In this document: positions 27,301 through 33,580 of the stretch, one piece after another | How positions within the stretch are numbered: the stretch's first letter is position 1 | Layout: each line of letters starts with the position of its first letter | NCBI GenBank assembly: GCA_963696325.1 | Contig: CAVOJV010000046.1 | Coordinates: 1 to 39,549 of the forward strand | Length of the DNA stretch: 39,549 nt | From: CAVOJV01 sp963696325 | Lineage (GTDB): Bacteria > Pseudomonadota > Gammaproteobacteria > Competibacterales > Competibacteraceae | Direction of reading: 5' to 3' | Notes under the pieces: generated by a model | The model's database searches: none | What the model was told of the DNA's origin: nothing | The model's input: the letters and a program-made list of their open reading frames with translations, nothing else | Position numbers and translations under genes: made by a program

Positions 27301-28347
27301 GCTATCATTGACACGTCCACCCCCGACCTCCTGCAGGAATTGGCCCAAGCGGTGCGGCGGGGTCCGGGCAAGGATCGGCATGTTCATTTGATTCTGGAGA
27401 ACGAGGATAATGTCGCCCGTTATTTGGTGCGCGGCGACGACGGCAGCCCGCGCTACCATACCGCCCAGTGGAATGATGATATTCATCATGTCTTGCATGC
27501 GCTACTCACCGGGGAAGCGGATGGCTTTTACATGGACTATGTCTTCAAGCCCATCTGGTATCTTGGGCGTTGCTTAAGTCAGGGGTTCGCTTACCAGGGC
27601 GATCCCTCTCCCTATCGCGGTGGGGCAATTCGCGGAGAACCAAGCTGGACTTTGCCTCCCACCGCCTTTGCCTCGTTTTTGCAGAATCATGCTCAGGTGG
27701 GAAACCGCGCCTCGGGCGAGCGCATCCATCAACTGGCGGAGCCGCAGGCTCTGCGGGCCGTTACCGCGATCTTGTTGCTTGCTCCCTCACCACCTCTGCT
27801 GTTCATGGGCCAGGAGTTCGCCGCCGATCAGCCTTTTTTATTCTTCTGCGATTTAGACTTGGAACCTACTAAAGCCGTGCTCGATCGCAGACGCCAAGAA
27901 CTGGCCCGCTTTAATGAATTTCGTCAAGCCGGCGGGCTGAGCGCTGTTCCCGATCCTAACGATCCAGCCACCTTGCAGCGCAGCAAGCTGGACTGGGACA
28001 GTCTGAGTCAACCGCCCCACGATGAATGGTTGGGGCTGTTCCAGCAACTGCTAACGCTTCGACAGCAGGAAATCGTGCCCCGCTTATTCGGAATAGTCGG
28101 TGGGCGCGCTCGCTATGAAGTCTTCGAAGGCCTTGGCCTTCGAGTAAACTGGACCTTGGGCGAGGGTGCGCAACTGAGCCTGCTTGCGAATCTGAGCAGG
28201 CAGGCCATCAATGGCGTCAAGCCGCCGCCGCGGAGTGATATAATTTATGTCAATGACGAAGGGGTAGAGACCGCGCTGGCTAAACAAACCTTACCGCCGT
28301 GGTCAGTGGCGTGGCTTATTGAGCAGGGTGCGGAGGGCTCCGGGTGA
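24349..28347 (+). CDS. glgX: Fusion of glycogen debranching enzyme GlgX with a TreZ-like domain lacking catalytic aspartates
   Basis: A single open frame of 1332 codons. Residues 1 to about 705 are a full GlgX/isoamylase-type debranching enzyme (CBM48 then GH13 barrel). It has VILDVVYNHTAEGNH, DGFRFDLA (Asp 349), LIAEPWD (Glu 385) and FVTAHDGFT (Asp 457), so it should cleave alpha-1,6 branches of glycogen. Residues about 720-1332 are a full-length TreZ (maltooligosyltrehalose trehalohydrolase, GH13_10): FRLWAPAAQRVELCL, YELHVGAFSRQGRF, TAIELMPVADFPG, INFDGPGSRVVRDF and QWNDDIHHVLHALLTGE. In this half GH13 region I reads FLAVCYSHFG (expected DVVYNHFG; Ala 915, Ser 919). Region II reads DGLRLSAAHA (Ser 981 for the nucleophile Asp). 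Region III keeps Glu 1017. Region IV reads NHAQVGNRA (Ala 1115 for Asp). The second half is therefore probably a glucan-binding pseudo-enzyme. ATG 24355 is an alternative start. Confidence 0.93.
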   Translation: MLMPATAVWPGKPYPLGATWDGEGVNFALFSEHAEKVELCLFDPKGRREIERIELRERTDQTWHAYLPEARPGLLYGYRVHGPYQPERGHRFNPHKLLLDPYAKAIVGSLNWSDAHFGYRVGSPREDLSFSTRNSAYGMPRCQVIDSAFSWGNDRRPNTPWHQTIIYELHVKGFTMRHPDVPAPLRGTYAALATAPVIDYLKHLGITAVELLPIQGMVDDRHLVDKGLRNYWGYNSIGYFAPDLRYSASGQVNEFKTMVKTLHSAGIEVILDVVYNHTAEGNHLGPTLCFRGIDNTAYYRLTRNNPRYYLDYTGCGNTLNMMHPRVLQLIMDSLRYWVTEMHVDGFRFDLASALARELHEVDQLGAFLDIIHQDPVLSQVKLIAEPWDLGAGGYQVGNFPVGWTEWNGKYRDVVRDYWRGEGGLIDKLAYRLTGSSDLYQHNGRRPYASINFVTAHDGFTLTDLVSYNQKHNEANGEGNRDGETHNRSWNCGVEGPADDPKIQAVRLRQRRNFLATLLLSQGVPMLLGGDEIGRTQRGNNNAYCHDNPLSWMDWGLAEAEHELLEFTRRLIQLRRQHPVLRRRRFFQGKPIRGTGVKDITWLDPDGKEMSDQKWTQSFARCLGLFLSGGVLEEQDECGHLVTDDDFLVLLNAHHENIVFTLSSQFENVQFQVLLDTSGVAGAYNPASRSYRLQGRSLALLTHSGIGSSPSQYNLKHAHSMPFGAQVLSDGGVRFRLWAPAAQRVELCLEDKGTQAAVQTMTAVEGGWFELVSEQARAGDRYRFMIDGKEKVPDPASRYNPDDVRGSSQVIDPHEFVWRNDGWRGRPWEEAVIYELHVGAFSRQGRFAGVKKRLDYLVQLGVTAIELMPVADFPGARNWGYEGVLPFAPAAAYGHPNELKDLVQAAHRKGLMVFLAVCYSHFGSPCNYLSGYAPQFFSDRLQTPWGAAINFDGPGSRVVRDFVIHNALYWLEEFRLDGLRLSAAHAIIDTSTPDLLQELAQAVRRGPGKDRHVHLILENEDNVARYLVRGDDGSPRYHTAQWNDDIHHVLHALLTGEADGFYMDYVFKPIWYLGRCLSQGFAYQGDPSPYRGGAIRGEPSWTLPPTAFASFLQNHAQVGNRASGERIHQLAEPQALRAVTAILLLAPSPPLLFMGQEFAADQPFLFFCDLDLEPTKAVLDRRRQELARFNEFRQAGGLSAVPDPNDPATLQRSKLDWDSLSQPPHDEWLGLFQQLLTLRQQEIVPRLFGIVGGRARYEVFEGLGLRVNWTLGEGAQLSLLANLSRQAINGVKPPPRSDIIYVNDEGVETALAKQTLPPWSVAWLIEQGAEGSG

Positions 28348-28417
28348 TCCATGGCTTAGATCACATGACAATGAACTGTCTGAAAATAATCATGTGATTA
28401 TCTTAGGGATACTCTGC

Positions 28418-29371
28418 ATGTCACCTACACGGCGTATGGCCCTGTTGTCCATCACGGCGGCTCTGGTCACCATGGCCCTTAAATTCACCGCCTGGGGTTT
28501 GACGGGTTCGATCAGCTTGTTTTCCGACGCGGCGGAATCCACCGTCAATCTGGTGGCGGGTATCACTGCGCTGACAGCGTTGACGATTGCAGCTCGCTAT
28601 GCCGATGCCAACCATCCCTATGGGCATGACAAGGTGGAATACTTCTCCAGCGGCGTGGAGGGCGGTCTGATCCTGACGGCGGCGGGGATCATCATCTACA
28701 GCGCCGTGGTGCGCTTGCGGGCACCCGCGCCCCTGGAACCACTGGGTCCCGGCTTGGTGGTGGCCTTGGTGGCGGCGGCGATTAATTTTGGAGTGGCCCG
28801 GCTGATGCTGCGGGTGGCCAAAGAGTACGACAGTATTACCATCGAGGCGGATGCTCACCATCTACTGACCGATGTATGGACATCGGTGGCCGTGGTTGCG
28901 GGGTTACTGGTGGTGATGTTCGCGCCGCCCACCTGGCAGGTGCTCGATCCGCTGATTGCCATCGCGGTGGGCTTGCACATCATTAGTACCGGAGTCAGCC
29001 TGGTGCGGCGTTCCTTGGATGGCCTGATGGACACTGCCCTACCCAGCGAGGATGTCGCCAGCATTGAAGCGGCTATTCGGCATATTGCTGGCGCCATGGC
29101 TGTATTCCACGGGTTGCGCACGCGCAAGGCCGGCGCGCGCCGCTTTATCGAGTTTCATTTGCTGCTGCCTGGGCGGGCAACCGTGCAGGATTCCCACGAT
29201 TTATGCGAGCGGATCGAACGGGAAATCGCTAACCGCTTGGCCACTGTCTCGGTAACGATTCACGTCGAACCACTGGAGGACCCGGTTTCCTGGGACGACC
29301 CGCAGTCATCCCTCGCGAGCACCGTTCAGAACCACGCCTTGGCGCCTGCGCCACAGCAGGGAACCGAGTAG
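28418..29371 (+). CDS. Cation diffusion facilitator (CDF) family metal transporter
   Basis: An inner-membrane proton-coupled divalent metal exporter, by family. It has 317 residues with about six membrane segments, then a cytoplasmic C-terminal domain (about residues 205-290). Motifs are SISLFSDAAESTVNLVAG in the second segment, the YGHDKVEYFSSGVEGG loop, and HHLLTDVWTSVAVVAG in the fifth segment, which gives the HxxxD metal site. The second-segment site has Asp with Glu/Asn rather than the usual paired Asp/His, so metal preference cannot be told. The start at ATG 28418 (MSPTRRMALLS) is chosen because upstream residues are not family-like and AGGGA precedes it. The downstream UPF0114 gene begins 25 bases later, suggesting one transcript. 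Confidence 0.9.
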   Translation: MSPTRRMALLSITAALVTMALKFTAWGLTGSISLFSDAAESTVNLVAGITALTALTIAARYADANHPYGHDKVEYFSSGVEGGLILTAAGIIIYSAVVRLRAPAPLEPLGPGLVVALVAAAINFGVARLMLRVAKEYDSITIEADAHHLLTDVWTSVAVVAGLLVVMFAPPTWQVLDPLIAIAVGLHIISTGVSLVRRSLDGLMDTALPSEDVASIEAAIRHIAGAMAVFHGLRTRKAGARRFIEFHLLLPGRATVQDSHDLCERIEREIANRLATVSVTIHVEPLEDPVSWDDPQSSLASTVQNHALAPAPQQGTE

Positions 29372-29396
29372 GCTGCAACGCTCTAGAAGATAGCTC

Positions 29397-29918
29397 ATGG
29401 CGATAACCAACGGGATGGAAAGAATAATTGAAAAGTTAATCCTGGCTAGCCGTTGGCTGCTGGTGCCGCTCTACTTAGCGCTCGCCTCGGTCCTGGGAAT
29501 ATTCGCCGTCAGGGCTGTCCAGGAGGTGGTGCACCTGTTTGCCATCGTGGCCACTGCCACCGAGTCGGAACTGGTTCTTGCGGTACTGGGCTTTATCGAT
29601 CTGACGCTGGTGGCGAATTTGCTGGTCATGGTCGTCTTGAGCGGTTATGAGACCTTTATATCCCGCATCGATACCGACGAGGGTGAGGAAAAGCCTTCCT
29701 GGCTGGGTAAGGTCGATGCTGGTACGCTCAAGATCAAATTATCGGTGTCTATCGTTGCTATTTCCGCAATCCACTTGTTAAGCGCCTTTATGAATATCGA
29801 ACATTACAATAACCAGCAACTGCTATGGCTGGTGATCATCCATCTGACTTTTGTCGTGTCCGCCTTGCTGCTGGCCTTCATCGACAAGATCGCGTTCTCG
29901 CACCACCGCGATCACTGA
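29397..29918 (+). CDS. UPF0114 (YqhA) family inner-membrane protein
   Basis: A protein of 173 residues (YqhA of E. coli is 164) with about four membrane segments. The start ERIIEKLILASRWLLVPLYL, the middle stretch VANLLVMVVLSGYETFIS and VSIVAISAIHLLSAFMN match the family closely. The function is unknown. The start is ATG 29397 or an in-frame ATG 18 bases later at the family's usual MER start; neither has a strong ribosome binding site. It runs just behind the CDF transporter. Confidence 0.9.
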   Translation: MAITNGMERIIEKLILASRWLLVPLYLALASVLGIFAVRAVQEVVHLFAIVATATESELVLAVLGFIDLTLVANLLVMVVLSGYETFISRIDTDEGEEKPSWLGKVDAGTLKIKLSVSIVAISAIHLLSAFMNIEHYNNQQLLWLVIIHLTFVVSALLLAFIDKIAFSHHRDH

Positions 29919-29929
29919 TCCGATGAGAT

Positions 29930-30802
29930 TTAGGGGGAATGAATGCCCTGTCGCCCCACCCAATCGCGGGCGAATTGCCAGGCCACCCGGCCGCTGCGCG
30001 AGCCACGCGTCAGCGCCCAGCGCAGGGCGAACTGGCGGGTCTCTTCATCCAAACCCTGTGTAGAACCCAGTTCGTCCAGCCAGTAGGTCACGATGGCCAG
30101 GTAGTCCTCTTGGCCAAAGGGGTGAAAAGCCAGCCATAGGCCAAAGCGCTCGGACAGCGAGATCTTCTCTTCGACGGCCTCGCCATGATGAAGCTCGCCC
30201 TCGACGACGCGGGCGTCCCGGTTTTCCGACATATATTCGGGCAGCAAATGGCGGCGGTTGGACGTGACACATAACAACACGTTGTCCGGGGTGGCGCTGA
30301 TGGAGCCGTCCAGGACAGCCTTGAGGGCTTTATAGCTGGGGTCGTCGGCCGTGAAGGACAGATCGTCGCAGTACAATAGAAATCGCTCCGGGCGCCCGTA
30401 GAGAGGCTCAACAATGTCCGGTAGGTCCAGCAAATCGTGCTTGTCCACCTCGACCAGACGCAGCCCCTGGCCGGCGTACTCATTTAGCAGGGCCTTGACC
30501 AGAGACGATTTGCCGGTGCCGCGGGCACCCCACAGCAAGATATTATTGCAGGGCCGGCCGGCCAGGAATTGGCGGATATTACGCTCCAATTCCTCTTTCT
30601 GGCGGTCGATCTGGCGCAAATCGCGCAGGCGCAAGCGGTGTGGATGGCGGATCGCTTGCAGGTAGCCCTGTTGCGCGCGCCGGCGCCAGCGAAAAGCCTG
30701 GTAGCCCTGCCAATCCGTGGTTATGGGAGCCGGGGGAAGTAGTCCCTCCACGCGGGCTAGCAGGCGTTCGGCGCGGTCCAGAAAATCGCGAAGTTCATCC
30801 AT
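29930..30802 (-). CDS. DUF815-family AAA+ ATPase
   Basis: A protein of 290 residues. Walker A is LLWGARGTGKSSLVKALL (about residues 90-107), Walker B-like is FLLYCDDLSF, and a sensor-like SNRRHLLPEYM follows. This is the pattern of the DUF815/'ATP-binding protein' family, a stand-alone AAA+ group with no settled function. AAGGAAA 8 bases before ATG 30802 supports the start. It converges on the UPF0114 gene (11 bases apart) and is divergent from the crotonase gene, so it is probably a single-gene transcript. Confidence 0.9.
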   Translation of the reverse strand: MDELRDFLDRAERLLARVEGLLPPAPITTDWQGYQAFRWRRRAQQGYLQAIRHPHRLRLRDLRQIDRQKEELERNIRQFLAGRPCNNILLWGARGTGKSSLVKALLNEYAGQGLRLVEVDKHDLLDLPDIVEPLYGRPERFLLYCDDLSFTADDPSYKALKAVLDGSISATPDNVLLCVTSNRRHLLPEYMSENRDARVVEGELHHGEAVEEKISLSERFGLWLAFHPFGQEDYLAIVTYWLDELGSTQGLDEETRQFALRWALTRGSRSGRVAWQFARDWVGRQGIHSP

Positions 30803-30901
30803 CAGATTGGTTTCCTTGCTTTCTTAAAGATTAACGTTTTCTAATCCGTAAACTAGGATTAATGTCATCAAATAGACAAATCCATTGAGGAGATTCTGGG
30901 C

Positions 30902-31705
30902 ATGACCACCGCTGTCGTCACCCCCGTCGAAGATGCCATTTTACTGCGCCGCGACGATGCCGGCATTACTACCCTGACTTTGAATCGTCCTAGGCAGTAC
31001 AATACCCTGTCACAAGCCATGTTGACGGCACTGCAGACAAGCCTGGACGCCATCGCTGCGGATGCCACGGTGCGAGTGGTGGTCATCGCTGGCAATGGCC
31101 CGGCCTTCTGTGCCGGCCATGACCTCAAGGAGATGCGCGCCCGCACCGATAAGGTTTTTCACAAGGCGTTGTTCGAGCAGTGCAGCCGGGTGATGCTCAC
31201 GATCAATCGTCTGCCGCAACCGGTGATCGCCCGGGTCCATGGCATCGCTACCGCCGCTGGGTGCCAATTAGTGGCGGCCTGCGATCTGGCGGTGGCTTCG
31301 GATAATGCCCGGTTTGCCACCTCCGGCATCAACGTGGGCCTGTTCTGCGCCACACCGGGGGTAGCCCTGAGCCGTAATCTGAACCGTAAATGCGCACTGG
31401 AACTGTTGTTGACCGGCGATTTTATCGATGCTCACACAGCGCTTGAGCAGGGTCTGCTCAACCGGGTCGTTGGAGCGGCGAAGCTGGATGCGACAGCGAG
31501 CGATCTGGCGGCGGTCATTTGCGCAAAATCGCCATTGGCGATCGGCATCGGCAAGCAAATGTTTTATCGGCAACTGGAAATGGGCATGGAAGCAGCCTAC
31601 GGTTATGCCAGCGAGGTGATGGCCTGCAATATGGACAGCGCGGATGCTCGCGAGGGTATCGACGCCTTCATCGCCAAACGCAAGCCAGTATGGCAGGGGA
31701 AATAA
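30902..31705 (+). CDS. Enoyl-CoA hydratase/isomerase (crotonase) family protein, ECHDC3-like
   Basis: A protein of 267 residues with the crotonase fold. The oxyanion-hole segments are FCAGHDLKEM and HGIATAAGCQLVAACDLAVA. The segment that carries the two catalytic Glu residues in true enoyl-CoA hydratases reads FATSGINVGLFCATPGVALS, without Glu at the usual places. This matches the ECHDC3-like subgroup rather than FadB-type hydratases. It probably binds an acyl-CoA, but simple 2-enoyl-CoA hydration is doubtful. GGAG before ATG 30902 supports the start. A terminator and 70 bases separate it from the acyl-CoA ligase gene; a fatty or branched acyl-CoA context is likely. Confidence 0.88.
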   Translation: MTTAVVTPVEDAILLRRDDAGITTLTLNRPRQYNTLSQAMLTALQTSLDAIAADATVRVVVIAGNGPAFCAGHDLKEMRARTDKVFHKALFEQCSRVMLTINRLPQPVIARVHGIATAAGCQLVAACDLAVASDNARFATSGINVGLFCATPGVALSRNLNRKCALELLLTGDFIDAHTALEQGLLNRVVGAAKLDATASDLAAVICAKSPLAIGIGKQMFYRQLEMGMEAAYGYASEVMACNMDSADAREGIDAFIAKRKPVWQGK

Positions 31706-31727
31706 TACCGACCAACAGCGGTCCATG

Positions 31728-31755
31728 CCGGTCAACGCGGGGGACCGGTTTTTTT
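31728..31755 (+). terminator. Rho-independent terminator after the crotonase gene
   Basis: The stem CCGGTC (31728-31733) / GACCGG (31743-31748) has a 9-base loop and is followed directly by seven T (31749-31755). It separates the crotonase gene from the acyl-CoA ligase gene, which then would need its own promoter or read-through. Confidence 0.75.
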
Positions 31756-31775
31756 CAATAGCTTAGGAGCTCCTG

Positions 31776-33413
31776 ATGAGTCATGGCCAAGTTAATCCCT
31801 ATGAGCAGGCCCTGGAAAGGAATGCGGCGAATTTCGTGCCCTTGTCGCCGCTGACCTTCCTGGAGCGCGCGGCGACGGTCTACCCAAACCGCATTGCCAC
31901 CATCCAGGGTCCGCTTCGCCGGACCTGGGCGGAGACCTACGCTCGCTGCCGGCGATTGGCATCGGCCCTCAAGCAGAGGGGTATTGGCGCAGGGGATACG
32001 GTGGCTATAATGCTGCCGAATTTGGCCGAGATGTTTGAGACTCACTTCGGCGTGCCTATGTCAGGAGCGGTCATCAACACCCTCAATGTCCGTCTGGACG
32101 CGGAGATGATCGCCTTCATGCTGAAACACGGCGAGGCCAAGGTGTTAATCACTGACCGAGAATTTTCGCCGATAGTAGAGCAAGCCCTCAAGTTGATGCC
32201 ACAGCGACCCCTGGTGATCGACGTGGACGATCACCTGTACCAGGGCGGTAAATTGTTGGGGGAACTGGATTACGAGACCCTGCTGGCCGAGGGGGATCCC
32301 GAGTTTGCCTGGGAGAATCCCGCCGACGAGTGGCAGGCTATTTCGTTGAATTACACGTCTGGCACCACCGGCAATCCCAAAGGGGTGGTCTACCATCACC
32401 GCGGTGCCTACCTGAACGCCGTCTGCAACGTGGTATCCTGGGACATGGGCCAGCATCCGGTCTACCTGTGGACCCTGCCGATGTTTCACTGCAACGGCTG
32501 GTGCTTTCCCTGGAGTATTGCGGCCGCCGTCGGCACCAGCGTGTCCCTGCGGCATGTACGGGCGGATGCTATCTTTGATGCCATCCGTGAGCATAAGGTG
32601 AACCATTTCTGTGGGGCGCCGGTCGTGCTCAACACCCTTATCAATGCCCCGGATGAACAGCAGGCCGGCATCAGTCACCATGTGAAAGTGATGACCGCTG
32701 GTGCCGCGCCGCCGGCCGCTGTTATCGAGGGCATGGAGCGCATGGGCTTTGCGGTGACCCATGTATACGGCCTTACCGAGACCTACGGTCCCTGCGTGTC
32801 CTGTGCCTGGCAGGACGAATGGAATGAGCTACCGATCGAAGAGAAAGCAGCCCTCAAGGCCCGTCAAGGGGTACGCTATCCCATGTTGGACGGCCTCATG
32901 GTGGCCAATCCGAAGACGCTGGAACCGGTACCCAAGGATGGTAAAATCATCGGTGAGATCTTTATGCGGGGTAACCTGGTTATGAAGGGCTATCTAAAGA
33001 ATAGCGCCGCCAGCGCGGAGGCGTTCGAAGGCGGTTGGTTCCACTCCGGCGATTTGGCGGTTTGGCACCCGGATGGGTATATCGATATCAAAGACCGTTC
33101 CAAGGACATCATTATCTCCGGCGGCGAGAACATCTCTACCATCGAAGTCGAAGATGTACTGTATCGGCATCCGGCAGTGCTGGAAGCGGCCGTGGTTGCC
33201 CGCCCCGATGAAAAGTGGGGAGAGACGCCCTGTGCCTTCATAACCCTGAAGCCGGGCGCCGAGATGACTACGGAGGAGGAAATCATCGCTTTCTGTCGTG
33301 AAAAGCTGGCACGTTTCAAGGTGCCCAGGACGGTCGTCTTCGGATCGCTGCCCAAGACCTCCACCGGCAAGATGCAGAAATTCGTGCTGCGTGACCGGGC
33401 CAAGCAGCTCTAA
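31776..33413 (+). CDS. AMP-binding acyl-CoA ligase (medium/short-chain fatty acid type)
   Basis: An adenylate-forming enzyme that activates a carboxylic acid with ATP and CoA. It has 545 residues, typical of AlkK-like acyl-CoA synthetases. Motifs are the P-loop-like YTSGTTGNPKGVVYHH, the A5 motif VYGLTETYGP, FHSGDLAVWHPDG, the hinge DRSKDIIISGGENIS and the terminal PKTSTGKMQK with the catalytic lysine. All are intact. AGGAG lies 5 bases before ATG 31776, inside a 10-base palindrome AGGAGCTCCT. The exact chain length cannot be told. With the upstream crotonase it suggests a small acyl-CoA module. Confidence 0.93.
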   Translation: MSHGQVNPYEQALERNAANFVPLSPLTFLERAATVYPNRIATIQGPLRRTWAETYARCRRLASALKQRGIGAGDTVAIMLPNLAEMFETHFGVPMSGAVINTLNVRLDAEMIAFMLKHGEAKVLITDREFSPIVEQALKLMPQRPLVIDVDDHLYQGGKLLGELDYETLLAEGDPEFAWENPADEWQAISLNYTSGTTGNPKGVVYHHRGAYLNAVCNVVSWDMGQHPVYLWTLPMFHCNGWCFPWSIAAAVGTSVSLRHVRADAIFDAIREHKVNHFCGAPVVLNTLINAPDEQQAGISHHVKVMTAGAAPPAAVIEGMERMGFAVTHVYGLTETYGPCVSCAWQDEWNELPIEEKAALKARQGVRYPMLDGLMVANPKTLEPVPKDGKIIGEIFMRGNLVMKGYLKNSAASAEAFEGGWFHSGDLAVWHPDGYIDIKDRSKDIIISGGENISTIEVEDVLYRHPAVLEAAVVARPDEKWGETPCAFITLKPGAEMTTEEEIIAFCREKLARFKVPRTVVFGSLPKTSTGKMQKFVLRDRAKQL

Positions 33414-33542
33414 GAGTACGCCAATATCGCTAGATCCCAGGGCAGGGCGTGTTGGTGATAATGGGCGGCAGTCAAAAGGATCCGGCGGACCTAGACCCAT
33501 GTCGATGTATCATGCTTTTCGTCAAGCAACCGCTGACTTCGT

Positions 33543-33569
33543 GGATCGCTAGGATCGCTAGGATGGTTA
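33543..33569 (+). repeat. Three tandem 9-base repeats upstream of the kinase gene
   Basis: GGATCGCTA at 33543-33551 and 33552-33560, then GGATGGTTA at 33561-33569 with two changes. They lie 12 bases before the kinase start codon and contain the stop of a 17-codon reading frame (33499-33552). The rest of 33414-33580 shows no other gene. Confidence 0.7.
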
Positions 33570-33580
33570 GGGATTAACCT

